A stretch of 64,000 nt of DNA from Mytilus trossulus (Eukaryota > Mollusca > Bivalvia > Mytilida > Mytilidae). Numbering within the stretch: position 1 is the stretch's first letter; the number at the start of each line of letters is the position of its first letter. The position numbers and the translations under genes are program-made. A model generated the notes under the pieces. The model was not told where the DNA came from, made no database searches, and saw only the letters and a list, made by a program, of their open reading frames with translations. Positions 21,379 to 35,149 of this stretch are shown piece by piece. The stretch is from assembly GCF_036588685.1 (NCBI RefSeq), contig NC_086384.1, positions 59,254,110 through 59,318,109 on the forward strand, given 5' to 3'.

Positions 21379-22255
21379 ATGAAACCAAACATCAATGTAT
21401 TGACTGTTCTACTGTTTCTTCTACTGATCAACTTTTCCTCGAGTGCTCATCCCACCGGGTGTTCCTATGATGGCACATTAGCCTCAACTGGACTATATAC
21501 TTGTGATTTAGGAAGTTACACTGCACCTCTCGCCTACAGTTCTTTCTCCAGTCCTCTCCCACAGAGATTGAAGATCACTGGTGTAACAGGAACATTTACC
21601 TCTCAATTGTCAGGATTCTCCAGCTTCTCTACTGGATCCTTTGACGCCAATTATCCAGCAAGCCTCGAACTGGAATGTTTGTCGTCTAATTCGTTAACGT
21701 TATCTAGTGTCTCCTTCACAGATATGGGCTATCTCCAGGAAGTTAAATTCAGTTTCTGTAACATAGTATCATTGACTACCGGGATGCTGTCTCCATTTGG
21801 AACACTCAATTCCTTACGATTTGAAGGGGGTTCTATTGCTTCATATTCAAATAGCTTTCTAACTGGACTCATAGTGGAACCCGTGTCATCAACTCCAGAA
21901 CCGAAAGGAGAGCTTGTAATTAAAGATTGTACGATTACCCCGACGTCCATACCATCCGGGACATTTGACGTTTTGACAACAGTGAAGTCCATTCGTGTAG
22001 AGAACGCCGGTGTCACAGCTGTTGACAGTTCACTATACAACCTGGCTGTGGCTGTAAATGACGTATCTCTGGCAGATAACTCTATAACCACTCTAGACAG
22101 TGGTATATTTAGCAGCCTGAAAGGACTATCTGATATAAACCTTGACGGGATACCGTATGATTGTACTTGTACCTCCCTAGCATTTCTACACTCTTTGTCA
22201 CAGAACTCTATCCGCTCGGCTGGTCCCATCTGTAATACGCCAGCTGCCTATCAAA
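21379..22255 (+). CDS. L3 exon 1: signal peptide and LRR ectodomain
   Basis: The start at 21379 gives MKPNINVLTVLLFLLL, a typical signal peptide, and an exon of exactly 877 nt, as in L1 and L4. The donor is GTAAGT, phase 1. The mature part begins HPTGCSYDG and holds TGLYTC, LPQRLKI, FSGFSSF, LRRs, a PEPKGELVIKDC stretch and a cap with YDCTCTSL and PICNTP. The full spliced protein is 394 residues if the last acceptor of the downstream array is used. It is closest to L2 in sequence. Confidence 0.9.
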
Positions 22256-22943
22256 GTAAGTAACATTGCATAAACTTCTCTTTTTAAATTCAACTTGTTT
22301 CAAGTCAAAACACTATTATAACCAACAGTAATTTTTTGTAAAAAAACTTCAAATTTAAGAAGACCTAAACATTGCCGAAAATATACACACTAGTGTTGTT
22401 TCATTTATATGTGTAGTTCTTCTCTTTCTGTGTATGTTTGTATTTGTGTGTGCCTCTCCAATATGAGTGCATTTGCAAATACATTATTTTTTTATTGTTA
22501 TTCACATTAATTCAACAGATTTAACATTTGTGTAAACAAATATACAATATATCATATAGCTTCTATACACCTGTTTAATTTAAAGTTTCAAAATCATAGT
22601 TTAAAAAGTTGGTCACGGAAAGAAAAAAGTAAAAAACTATAAAAGGATTTCATAATGATCTGAAAACAATAGCCGTACACAATCCTATGCACAATAATCA
22701 GTAAACTGATACATCATTTAAGTGTAGAAAATAGTAAACATGACTTTAGCAGAAACTCAACAAAGAATCTATGCATTTTCAAGGTCTTTTTATCTTTACC
22801 GACAGCGGGGTGTTTTTTTATTTTTTTCAGGAGTGATATTTGATTGTTTACTCTCTTAACATTCAGTTTTTTACATTCATTTTTTTTCAAATTGAATCGT
22901 GCATTGATTGTGTATGAATCTGAAGTGTAATTTTTTATTGTAG

Positions 22944-23000
22944 ACAAAAAAGCGACAAAATACTATGCAGACTCGTGTGATCTAAGTGTCAGCTGTGCAG
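22944..23000 (+). CDS. L3 exon 2: cysteine stalk (short form)
   Basis: 57 nt, phase 1, between TTATTGTAG and GTTAGA. It reads N-K-K-A-T-K-Y-Y-A-D-S-C-D-L-S-V-S-C-A across the first junction, very like L2. Confidence 0.87.
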
Positions 23001-23460
23001 GTTAGAATATTACAATAACATGAAGTATTTTATTACAGTAACATACTCGATGCAATGACAAAAGAATCTGAAATAAAGTTTTACTTTCTCCTCTGGTAAA
23101 TATTTCATGAGTAAATGGAAAATCAGCCTTTACATTTTTGAAGGTGTGTATGAATACGATAATACAAGAGAATCCCGGATTAAAAACACAGAAAGTAAAA
23201 CCGGGCGTTTTAGAACATTGTAAAAGTAGCTTACTATTATTAATATAGTATAATTATCAGATTGTCATTTCTTGATGTTTTAACATTAATATTTTAAAAA
23301 ACATCTTTACATTCACTAAGTACACGGGGAAAAAACCAGTTCAAATGTAAGCTTACATGTAATATAAAAACTATATTAACAAGACTGTTGGAGCAACTAA
23401 TTTTAGTATAAACTTATTGTCGAATTGTTAATAATGAATTATATAGTATGATATAAGAGT

Positions 23461-25610
23461 ACCTTCATGTTTAGATATAGCCATAGGATCAACCTGTATG
23501 ACTGTGTATGTTATCAGTTTACCTTTATGTTTAGATATAGCCATTGGATCAACCTGTATGACTGTGTATGATATTAGTGTACCTTTATGTTTAGATATAG
23601 CCATTGGATCAACCTGTATGACTGTGTATGATATCAGTTTACCTTTATGTTTAGATATAGACATTGTATCAACCTGAATGACTGTGTATGTTATCAGTTT
23701 ACCTTTATGTTTAGATATAGCCATTGGATCAACCTGTATGACTGTGTATGTTATCAGTTTACCTTTATGTTTAGATATAGACATTGTATCAACCTGAATG
23801 ACTGTGTATGTTATCAGTTTACCTTTATGTTTAGATATAGCCATTGGATCAACCTGTATGACTGTGTATGATATCAGTTTACCTTTATGTTTAGATATAG
23901 CCATTGGATCAACCTGTATGACTGTGTATGTTATCAGTTTACCTTTATGTTTAGATATAGACATTGTATCAACCTGAATGACTGTGTATGTTATCAGTTT
24001 ACCTTTATGTTTAGATATAGCCATTGGATCAACCTGTATGACTGTGTATGATATAAGTTTACCTTTATGTTTAGATATAGCCATTGGATCAACCTGTATG
24101 ACTGTGTATGTTATCAGTTTACCTTTATGTTTAGATATAGCCATTGGATCAACCTGTATGACTGTGTATGATATCAGTTTACCTTTATGTTTAGATATAG
24201 CCATTGGATCAACCTGTATGACTGTGTATGTTATCAGTTTACCTTTATGTTTAGATATAGACATTGTATCAACCTGAATGACTGTGTATGTTATCAGTTT
24301 ACCTTTATGTTTAGATATAGCCATTGGATCAACCTGTATGACTGTGTATGATATAAGTTTACCTTTATGTTTAGATATAGCCATTGGATCAACCTGTATG
24401 ACTGTGTATGTTATCAGTTTACCTTTATGTTTAGATATAGCCATTGGATCAACCTGTATGACTGTGTATGTTATCAGATTACCTTTATGTTTAGATATAG
24501 CCATTGGATCAACCTGTATGACTGTGTATGATATAAGTTTACCTTTATGTTTAGATATAGCCATTGGATCAACCTGTATGACTGTGTATGTTATCAGTTT
24601 ACCTTTATGTTTAGATATAGCCATTGGATCAACCTGTATGACTGTGTATGTTATCAGTTTACCTTTATGTTTAGATATAGACATTGTATCAACCTGTATG
24701 ACTGTGTATGTTATTAGTTTACCTTTATGTTTAGATATAGCCATTGGATCAACCTGTATGACTGTGTATGTTATTAGTTTACCTTTATGTTTAGATATAG
24801 CCATTGGATCAACCTGTATGACTGTGTATGATATCAGTTTACCTTTATGTTTAGATATAGCCATTGGATCAACCTGAATGACTGTGTATGTTATCAGTTT
24901 ACCTTTATGTTTAGATATAGACATTGTATCAACCTGTATGACTGTGTATGTTATCAGTTTACCTTTATGTTTAGATATAGCCATTGGATCAACCTGTATG
25001 ACTGTGTATGTTATTAGTTTACCTTTATGTTTAGATATAGCCATTGGATCAACCTGTATGACTGTGTATGATATCAGTTTACCTTTATGTTTAGATATAG
25101 CCATTGGATCAACCTGAATGACTGTGTATGTTATCAGTTTACCTTTATGTTTAGATATAGACATTGTATCAACCTGTATGACTGTGTATGTTATCAGTTT
25201 ACCTTTATGTTTAGATATAGCCATTGGATCAACCTGTATGACTGTGTATGTTATTAGTTTACCTTTATGTTTAGATATAGCCATTGGACCAACCTGTATG
25301 ACTGTGTATGTTATCAGTTTACCTTTATGTTTAGATATAGCCATTGGATCAACCTGTATGACTGTGTATGATATTAGTGTACCTTTATGTTAGGTATAGC
25401 TATTTGATCAACCTGTATGACTGTGTATGATATTAGTGTACCTTTATGTTTAGATATAGCCATTGGATCAACCTGTATGACTGTGTGTGATATCAGTTTA
25501 CCTTCATGTTTAGATATAGCCATTGGATCAACCTGTATGACTGTGTATGATATTAGTTTACCTTTATGTTTAGATATAGCCATTGGATCAACCTGTATGA
25601 CTGTGTATGA
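23461..25610 (+). repeat. 60-bp minisatellite copying the intron 2 acceptor and start of exon 3 of L3
   Basis: There are thirty-six head-to-tail units of 60 bp with few differences. Each unit holds about 23 bp of intron end (ACCTTTATGTTTAG) followed by about 37 bp of exon 3 start (ATATAGCCATTGGATC, then CTGTATGACTGTGTATG). The last unit runs directly into the real exon 3. Variants include CCATTGGATC versus ACATTGTATC and CTGTATG versus CTGAATG; the latter puts a TGA in the coding frame. One unit at 25381 has 59 bp and breaks the frame. Confidence 0.95.
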
Positions 25611-25824
25611 GCTTGTTGGTAGTATTCTAAGCTTTGTTACCCTAGTGTTAGCGGCAGTAGCACTGGTTATCATTTGCCACACCCGACGTCAGCTCATGGC
25701 AGCAACCTCTAACCTGGAAAAGAACAGGAACAGTGGATGGTCTAAAGCCAAGGAGGCTATGGATACTAATAGATCCATCAAACCTCCAATGAAAGGATCA
25801 CAGGCTGTACATGGTTGGGGATGA
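25574..25824 (+). CDS. L3 exon 3: membrane helix and cytoplasmic tail
   Basis: The last acceptor of the array (TGTTTAG before 25574) opens D-I-A-I-G-S-T-C-M-T-V-Y-E-L-V-G-S, then a hydrophobic helix ending ICHTRRQ, then a tail with NLEKNRNSGWSKAKEAM and KPPMKGSQAVHGWG. It resembles L1 strongly. Two further upstream acceptors (exons starting at 25514 and 25454) are in frame and would add 20 or 40 residues. Units further left meet a stop or the 59-bp unit. Which acceptor is used cannot be told from DNA. AATAAA lies at 25916-25921. Confidence 0.88.
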
Positions 25825-25915
25825 GATCTAAGTGACAGCATGGATCCATAGGTGTCAGTGGTACGACATGGACTAATCGAAACTATATGTTTTAATTTGA
25901 TATAAAGTAAATGGA

Positions 25916-25921
25916 AATAAA
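25916..25921 (+). promoter_or_regulatory. Likely polyadenylation signal of L3
   Basis: AATAAA, 92 bp after the L3 stop codon. Confidence 0.5.
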
Positions 25922-27421
25922 ACATGTATTTGAACTATATTATGTAATTGTATAGTATGTTTTTTTTAAATTAGCGTAAAAACCCGTTATAGAATTTTGT
26001 TTCCCAAAATTAGGAAAGTATCACACGTGGTCAAGATCCCAAAATTAACGCACATATTTAAATAACAAACATAAAAAGGGTCGAAAGATACCAAAGGGGC
26101 ATTTAAGAGCATTCTATACAGTTCCTATCTCATGATGATTTTATTACAAAAATTTACATACGAGCTATGTTTTACCCAAATAAAGGCAACAGTAGTATAC
26201 CGCTGTTCAAAACTCATAAATCCATGGACAAAAAACAAAATCGGGGCAACAAACCAAAACCGAGGGAAACGCATTAAATATAAGAGGAGAACAACGACAC
26301 AACACCGAAACGCAACAGCACACAGAAACGGACCAAGCAACAGACAATACACCACGAGAATAACAAATATAACATCAAAACCAAATACATGAATATGGGA
26401 TAGACAAGTACCGTGCCACGTCTTATCTCAAAAATAAGAGAAAACAGAAACGACTCAACGTTAAAATGCAACACACACACAGAAACGAACAATATTATAA
26501 CAATGGCCATCTTCCTGACTTGGTACAGGACACTTTTAAAGGGGAATAAAAGTGGTGGGTTGAACCTGGTTTTAAGGCATGCCAAACCTCGCACTTTAAT
26601 GGCACAGTTAAATATAACATTGAAATGAAAACAAAATATTACAGGACTACAATACAAATAAAAAGCAGAACATATTAGACAAAGAAAAGCATGATTAATA
26701 GATAACAAAAAGCATCAGGTTTAAAATTCAATACGCCAAAAACGCGTCTAGTCCACACGAGACTCACCAGTGACGAAAAAAATACAAAATTGTACAGCAC
26801 TGAAGATCAAAAGTTGAAAAGGTTTTGCCAAATACGGCATTGTTTGTATGCCCAGGATAAGAACATTCATATTATATAAAACAATTCACACTATTGCAAA
26901 CAGTAAATTTTAACAAATGAATATGAAAGAGATATACATAATGAAACTGAAGTAAAAACTAATTACAGAAAACTAAACCCGAATACATAACGCCCAGATC
27001 GAAAGTGAAAAAAGTACAAAGTTGTACAGCACTGAAGATCAAAAGTTGAAAAGGTTTCCCAAGTGTTTCAAGCATTTAATAAAAGATATACCTTCATATT
27101 TGCAACTTATTTTCGAAAATGGTAAAAATGTATTATGTTGTTAATGACATTTTCTCTACCTTTTTATTACATTTATTAGTTTTAAATTGTTATCTTAAAA
27201 GTTTTAAACGGGTGCTCGTGGGCAAATAACACCATTTCTAAAATCTAGAAAGAAAGCAGCGAAATATATTAGAATCAAACCAAAACAGAGAAAAACAAAA
27301 TTAGGTTACAATTAATTACATTATAAACAAAACCAAAAACAGAAAAAAAAAACATAATGATGTTACAACTAATAACATTTACAACAACTCAAAACAGGTT
27401 ATGAGACAACAGTTGTCAGGA
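25922..27421. other. Intergenic, mosaic of dispersed repeats
   Basis: At about 26180-26350 lies a repeat beginning AAAGGCAACAGTAGTATACC, whose reverse complement occurs at about 17640-17705. At about 26735-26870 and again, partly, at 26990-27060 are - strand pieces of the GATGAGTCTTATGTA family. No gene was recognised. The open frames on both strands between 26125 and 26708 lie within these repeats. Confidence 0.5.
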
Positions 27422-30400
27422 CAAACAACCCTCATCTCTCCTTGTATCAACAACCACAATCATTCTCTTCTTGTCAGTCTAATATCAACAACCACACTCA
27501 TTCTCTCCTTGTCGGCCTTATATCAACAACCACAATCATTCTCTCCTTGTCGACCTTATAACAACAACAAACTGTTTGTATCATTGTGCTGGTTAGTCCA
27601 ATATCAACACGTACAGTTAGCGTTCCTAACATTCTGAACTGATAGACTGCAATGTTGCAGAAATCCGATTCATTTGAACTGTTTTGGATAGTGTTTCATT
27701 GGCAATCTAACAAAATCTGCTTGTTTTATATGAAGACAAAACATTTAAAAGGACCTTGATAGCTGTGAAATTATATTATCCGTCAAAAAGCTAAAAATGT
27801 CTCCGTGTTTTGCCAATATTTAATCCAAATGTTGCTCTATTGTTTCGTTCAAACATCATTAATATCATTAATGGCCTGTGCATTCTCTTTGTCGGTTAAC
27901 ATTTAATTAACTTAAAGGTTTAGTGTCTGTGCATGAATCAAGTCTATATATAAGGTATATTTTCGTTCGTATACTTGATATTTTTGGAGGAATGAGTCGA
28001 TACTGTGTTATATTTTCAAGTTTATTTTTCTCGACAAGGACCAATATCCAACGTACATTTTTTTGTACTTATGAATTCTCGGTATGCTTATGAACGCAAT
28101 TTATGTATTACTGGTACAATTATTAAACCAGGGATATCGTTACCATAAATAACTTATAACCTTTACTAAATTTTTCAAAAGATATAAAGATTTGGTTTTG
28201 AAGTTTGGTTGTACCTGTAAAAAACTTATTTCAAACGAGATAGCACATCCTCATTGTTGTTTACCGTGCCCAAAAATTTAGAAATGATTCATGTAAACTT
28301 GTCGCTCCTTTAAATAAACTTATTCTAAAAGGTTACCAAATCAATACTTTAATAAGATCATTGAATATTGTTTTTATTGGTATAAAATTATATTAATTTT
28401 GTTATATACATATCATGGATCTACAATCTGTCGATACCTGTAATTTGACATTGCACAAGGTCATGGTTTTCTCTGGTTGTTTATGACGTCTTTACACTAA
28501 ATCCATTGGATGTTGGATGTGTACGGATTGATAGTTTAGTCTTAGATGCATGATATTTTTTTTTATTAATATGATAGTGGCTTAGAACTAGATGTCAGAT
28601 TACTGCGAGTACACTCAGATCTGTTCATTTTGTCTTTTGCTGTCGGGATGTATAAGTACCCGGCCACGTCCACTTGTAGTTTTGTCCATCTGATGAGTTA
28701 AGCCTTTTTCAACTGATTTCAACTGATTTTTATAGTTCGTTCTTATGATGTACTGTTATACCCCTGTCCCAGGTTAGGAGGAGGGTTGGGATCCCGCTAA
28801 CATGTTTAATCCCGCCACATTATTTATGTATGTGCCTGTCCTAAGCCAGGAGCATGTAATTCAGTGGTTGTCGTTTGTTTATGTGTTATATATTTGTTTT
28901 TCGTTCATTTTCTTATATAAATAAGGCCGTTAGTTTTCTCGTTTGAATTGTTTTACATTGTCTTATCAGGGCATTTTATAGCTGACTATGCGGTATGGGG
29001 TATACTCATTGTTGTAGACCGTACGGTGACCTAAAGTTGTTAATGTATGTGTCATTTTGGTGGGTTAACAGTTGTCTCATGGGCAATCATACCACATCTT
29101 CTTTTTTATATTTTATATTATGAGGATTGTTACGTTATATAATAACGTTACTCTCTGTATTACTGATCATTCTTGCAATTTACCTGTAAGTTTTAACTTT
29201 TAGTGGAAAATGCTTTATTTCAGGGGTAATAACTCAGGTTTACTGATTTTTCTGACATTTTAAGGTAAATGTCGTGCTGAATATTTTTGCAACTTGCATT
29301 TTAAATGCAGATGACACTTACATTCAAAAACTGAAAAAAAGATGTTGTTTAACGGACAAATAAAACATACTCAAAGATATGTCTACGGATTTTTACTACT
29401 TTGCAAGTTCATGGCATCTGCATTCTGTATTCTGTGTCCTTTCTACCAATATAGGGACACCTTCAGAATGAAGTCAAGAATATCCTTTCACCAGTAGAAT
29501 GTTATAAATTAAAAGTATCCAACCACCAATATAATATGTATAACGATGTACAGCTATTTACAATTGTCGGTATACATGTATCTCTATACCAATATCACAC
29601 ACGTTCTCGTCTATACAATTTAGAAATGAGTCATTAGATAGCATGAGATTTGCAGTGTACACAACCATTTTCTTAAATAAAACTGTGCTCTTAAATCATT
29701 TTCTCTATATTTTTTCTGCATCTTGTTGTGATGATTTTTTTGGGTGTTTTATATGTTATCCTTGAGTTTTAATTCACAGTCAACAACTGTTTTACATTGA
29801 AAAAAAAATATAGATATAAAAAAGAAGATGTGGTATGATTGCCAATAATATAACAAGTTACCATAATGACACATAAATTAACAACTTTAATCGGTCACCG
29901 TACGGCCTTCGACAATGAGCAAAGGCCATACCACATAGTTCGCTATAAAAGGCCCCAAAGTGACAATGTAAAACAATCCAAACGAGAAAAGCTAACGGCC
30001 TTATTTCTATAAAAAAATTAAGTCTTTATTGCCACAATAAGACATCCAACTGTAGGGCATTAGCTAAAACCCCGTTGTAACTTAATTCTTTCCGCTCCTT
30101 ATTTTAAATAGCCTTTCTGATTAATAAGAAAGGATTTATGAAGGGGAACCTCTTCAATAGACATACATGACTGATACTGTATTCATCCTCATTACAAACT
30201 GTTTGCAATATAGATGCTCACTAAGTTAGAAATACAGCAAATTCTGTCAATCTGCAAAAACTACTTAGTACATGTATCAATCACTGGAGAAAAACACTTA
30301 GTACGTGTATCAATCACTGGAGAAAAACACTTAGTACGTGTATCAATCATTGGAGAAAAACGTTTGAGCTGAAGATAATTTACAGATTTTAAAATTATTT

Positions 30401-31117
30401 TATAAACTTGGTATGATTGCAAAAGTCACAATTATCTTTAAAAGATAAACAAACTATTGAATGTAACTTTAGATCATTGTTCAGCCTTCAACAATGAGCA
30501 TAATCCACACCACACCTGAAAGTAAGCTTAACAGAACCTACACGTAGCTGCCATTCAAAAGAGGAAACCTACTGCTTTTTTTGCCAACATCAGACATAGT
30601 ACAAAAATAAGTTAAAACCAACCAAGACTATAGATTATGTCAGAGACAGTAATTTTAAGACGAGACAGAGTTTCTTTTAAAAGAGGGACAGTCAAGCTAA
30701 TAAATCCAAACAAAAACTGACAACGCCATGGCTAAAAAAGGACAAATAGACCAATAGCAGTAGACATGATACAACAGGCCAATTGCGTGTAACGAATAGG
30801 CGAACACAGAGACTCGAAGCGTCTGCATTTTGCAAAATTCTAATCAAATCCCCTACTTTTTCAACTTCAATACTGTAATGTCATACATACTTTTGAAATG
30901 ACTTTAATGTGATTTGATAACAATGAATAACAACCTCTAGCCATAACTAGAATGTATACCTAAACAGGTCATTTTCGATATAAGGAGTTTATCTACTTAA
31001 ACATTTTAATGTACATGAAAAACTACAATTATTTAAAATTAATTCTGAAACAACACGATTCTATTGTTTATTTAATCTCTCATATTGAGGTGTATTTTTT
31101 ATTAAATATTATCTTTT
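27422..31117. repeat. 3.7-kb tandem duplication, copy 1
   Basis: It starts CAAACAACCCTCATCTC and ends AATATTATCTTTT. It is followed by 16 bp of AT-rich sequence and then by copy 2. It contains GCTATAAAAGGCC-family copies on the - strand (about 28775-29115) and the + strand (about 29825-30010), and a three-unit repeat of ACTTAGTACGTGTATCAATC at about 30265-30360. No gene was recognised. Confidence 0.95.
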
Positions 31118-31133
31118 ATATATATTATATTAT

Positions 31134-34100
31134 CAAACAACCCTCATCTCTCCTTGTATCAACAACCACAATCATTCTCTTCTTGTCAGTCTAATATCAA
31201 CAACCACACTCATTCTCTCCTTGTCGGCCTTATATCAACAACCACAATCATTCTCTCCTTGTCGACCTTATAACAACAACAAACTGTTTGTATCATTGTG
31301 CTGGTTAGTCCAATATCAACACGTACAGTTAGCGTTCCTAACATTCTGAACTGATAGACTGCAATGTTGCAGAAATCCGATTCATTTGAACTGTTTTGGA
31401 TAGTGTTTCATTGGCAATCTAACAAAATCTGCTTGTTTTATATGAAGACAAAACATTTAAAAGGACCTTGATAGCCATATATTAGGTAGAGTCACCAAAA
31501 AAAACCCGCAGCTTTAAATTTTTAAAGATAAATGATGACCCTCCTCCTCAAACTCGAAAAATGTTGAAACAAATATCTGTATATATCTATTAACGGTCTA
31601 CTTTTAAGATAAAACTGTGAAATTATATTATCCGTCAAAAAGCTAAAAATGTTTCCGTGTTTTGCCAATATTTAATCCAAATGTTGCTCTATTGTTTCGT
31701 TCAAACATCATTAATATCATTAATGGCCTGTGCATTCTCTTTGTCGGTTAACATTTAATTAACTTAAAGGTTTAGTGTCTGTGCATGAATCAAGTCTATA
31801 TATAAGGTATATTTTCGTTCGTATACTTGATATTTTTGGAGGAATGAGTCGATACTGTGTTATATTTTCAAGTTTATTTTTCTCGACAAGGACCAATATC
31901 CAACGTACATTTTTTTGTACTTATGAATTCTCGGTATGCTTATGAACGCAATTTATGTATTACTGGTACAATTATTAAACCAGGGATATCGTTACCATAA
32001 ATAACTTATAACCTTTACTAAATTTTTCAAAAGATATAAAGATTTGGTTTTGAAGTTTGGTTGTACCTGTAAAAAACTTATTTCAAACGAGATAGCACAT
32101 CCTCATTGTTGTTTACCGTGCCCAAAAATTTAGAAATGATTCATGTAAACTTGTCGCTCCTTTAAATAAACTTATTCTAAAAGGTTACCAAATCAATACT
32201 TTAATAAGATCATTGAATATTGTTTTTATTGGTATAAAATTATATTAATTTTGTTATATACATATCATGGATCTACAATCTGTCGATACCTGTAATTTGA
32301 CATTGCACAAGGTCATGGTTTTCTCTGGTTGTTTATGACGTCTTTACACTAAATCCATTGGATGTTGGATGTGTACGGATTGATAGTTTAGTCTTAGATG
32401 CATAATATTTTTTTTTATTAATATGATAGTGGCTTAGAACTAGCTGTCAGATTACTGCGAGTACACTCAGATCTGTTCATTTTGTCTTTTGCTGTCGGGA
32501 TGTATAAGTACCCGGCCACGTCCACTTGTAGTTTTGTCCATCTGATGAGTTAAGCCTTTTTCAACTGATTTCAACTGATTTTTATAGTTCGTTCTTATGA
32601 TGTACTGTTATACCCCTGTCCCAGGTTAGGAGGAGGGTTGGGATCCCGCTAACATGTTTAATCCCGCCACATTATTTATGTATGTGCCTGTCCTAAGCCA
32701 GGAGCATGTAATTCAGTGGTTGTCGTTTGTTTATGTGTTATATATTTGTTTTTCGTTCATTTTCTTATATAAATAAGGCCGTTAGTTTTCTCGTTTGAAT
32801 TGTTTTACATTGTCTTATCAGGGCATTTTATAGCTGACTATGCGGTATGGGGTATACTCATTGTTGTAGACCGTACGGTGACCTAAAGTTGTTAATGTAT
32901 GTGTCATTTTGGTGGGTTAACAGTTGTCTCATGGGCAATCATACCACATCTTCTTTTTTATATTTTATATTATGAGGATTGTTACGTTATATAATTACGT
33001 TACTCTCTGTATTACTGATCATTCTTGCAATTTACCTGTAAGTTTTAACTTTTAGTGGAAAATGCTTTATTTCAGGGGTAATAACTCAGGTTTACTGATT
33101 TTTCTGACATTTTAAGGTAAATGTCGTGCTGAATATTTTTGCAACTTGCACTTTAAATGCAGATGACACTTACATTCAAAAACTGAAAAAAAGATGTTGT
33201 TTAACGGACAAATAAAACATACTCAAAGATATGTCTACGGATTTTTACTACTTTGCAAGTTCATGGCATCTGCATTCTGTATTCTGTGTCCTTTCTACCA
33301 ATATAGGGACACCTTCAGAATGAAGTCAAGAATATCCTTTCACCAGTAGAATGTTATAAATTAAAAGTATCCAACCACCAATATAATATGTATAACGATG
33401 TACAGCTATTTACAATTGTCGGTATACATGTATCTCTATACCAATATCACACACGTTCTCGTCTATACAATTTAGAAATGAGTCATTAGATAGCATGAGA
33501 TTTGCAGTGTACACAACCATTTTCTTAAATAAAACTGTGCTCTTAAATCATTTTCTCTATATTTTTTCTGCATCTTGTTGTGATGATTTTTTTGGGTGTT
33601 TTATATGTTATCCTTGAGTTTTAATTCACAGTCAACAACTGTTTTACATTGAAAAAAAAATATAAATATAAAAAAGAAGATGTGGTATGATTGCCAATAA
33701 TATAACAAGTTACCATAATGACACATAAATTAACAACTTTAATCGGTCACCGTACGGCCTTCGACAATGAGCAAAGGCCATACCACATAGTTCGCTATAA
33801 AAGGCCCCAAAGTGACAATGTAAAACAATCCAAACGAGAAAAGCTAACGGCCTTATTTCTATAAAAAAATTAAGTCTTTATTGCCACAATAAGACATCCA
33901 ACTGTAGGGCATTAGCTAAAACCCCGTTGTAACTTAATTCTTTCCGCTCCTTATTTTAAATAGCCTTTCTGATTAATAAGAAAGGATTTATGAAGGGGAA
34001 CCTCTTCAATAGACATACATGACTGATACTGTATTCATCCTCATTACAAACTGTTTGCAATATAGATGCTCACTAAGTTAGAAATACAGCAAATTCTGTC

Positions 34101-34969
34101 AATCTGCAAAAACTACTTAGTACATGTATCAATCACTGGAGAAAAACACTTAGTACGTGTATCAATCACTGGAGAAAAACACTTAGTACGTGTATCAATC
34201 ATTGGAGAAAAACGTTTGAGCTGAAGATAATTTACAGATTTTAAAATTATTTTATAAACTTGGTATGATTGCAAAAGTCACAATTATCTTTAAAAGATAA
34301 ACAAACTATTGAATGTAACTTTAGATCATTGTTCAGCCTTCAACAATGAGCATAATCCACACCACACCTGAAAGTAAGCTTAACAGAACCTACACGTAGC
34401 TGCCATTCAAAAGAGGAAACCTACTGCTTTTTTTGCCAACATCAGACATAGTACAAAAATAAGTTAAAACCAACCAAGACTATAGATTATGTCAGAGACA
34501 GTAATTTTAAGACGAGACAGAGTTTCTTTTAAAAGAGGGACAGTCAAGCTAATAAATCCAAACAAAAACTGACAACGCCATGGCTAAAAAAGGACAAATA
34601 GACCAATAGCAGTAGACATGATACAACAGGCCAATTGCGTGTAACGAATAGGCGAACACAGAGACTCGAAGCGTCTGCATTTTGCAAAATTCTAATCAAA
34701 TCCCCTACTTCTTCAACTTCAGTACTGTAATGTCATACATACTTTTGAAATGACTTTAATGTGATTTGATAACAATGAATAACAACTTCTAGCCATAACT
34801 AGAATGTATACCTAAACAGGTCATTTTCGATATAAGGAGTTTATCTACTTAAACATTTTAATGTACATGAAAAACTACAATTATTTAAAATTAATTCTGA
34901 AACAACACGATTCTATTGTTTATTTAATCTCTCATATTGAGGTGTATTTTTTATTAAATATTATCTTTT
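31134..34969. repeat. 3.7-kb tandem duplication, copy 2
   Basis: It matches copy 1 with only scattered single-base differences, so the duplication is recent. It carries an extra 140 bp (31475-31614) absent from copy 1. The corresponding repeats lie at about 32625-32970 (-) and 33665-33870 (+). It ends about 180 bp upstream of the L4 start, so the L4 promoter region lies at or near the duplication edge. Confidence 0.95.
31475..31614. other. 140-bp segment present only in duplication copy 2
   Basis: Copy 1 reads CTTGATAG|CTGTGAAATT, while copy 2 has 140 bp between the two halves, beginning CCATATATTAGGTAGAG. It is either an insertion in copy 2 or a deletion in copy 1. No clear target-site duplication or terminal repeat was seen. 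Confidence 0.8.
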
Positions 34970-35149
34970 GACCTTATTATTCAAAACTATTTTAATTTTA
35001 CCACTGTGCCAATATTTCACTTAATCGGATTTAAATGGATTTATGTGAATTTTATACCCTAACCTTTAAAGAAATGATTTTTTAATGTATTGCTTTCAAT
35101 ATGGCGGAATATTTCTTCAAAAGATAGTAAGCTAGTTATAACAAAAACA

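Noticed and set aside
23428-25344. 638-residue open frame on the - strand made of a 20-residue repeat (AISKHKGKLITYTVIQVDP)
   Set aside because: It is the complement of the 60-bp array of L3. A stop-free 60-bp unit gives an open frame of any length. There is no signal, domain or start context, and the + strand reading has exon homology.
35090-35149. N-terminal 20-codon extension of L4
   Set aside because: Same reasoning: the ATG at 35150 gives a signal peptide and an 877-nt exon.
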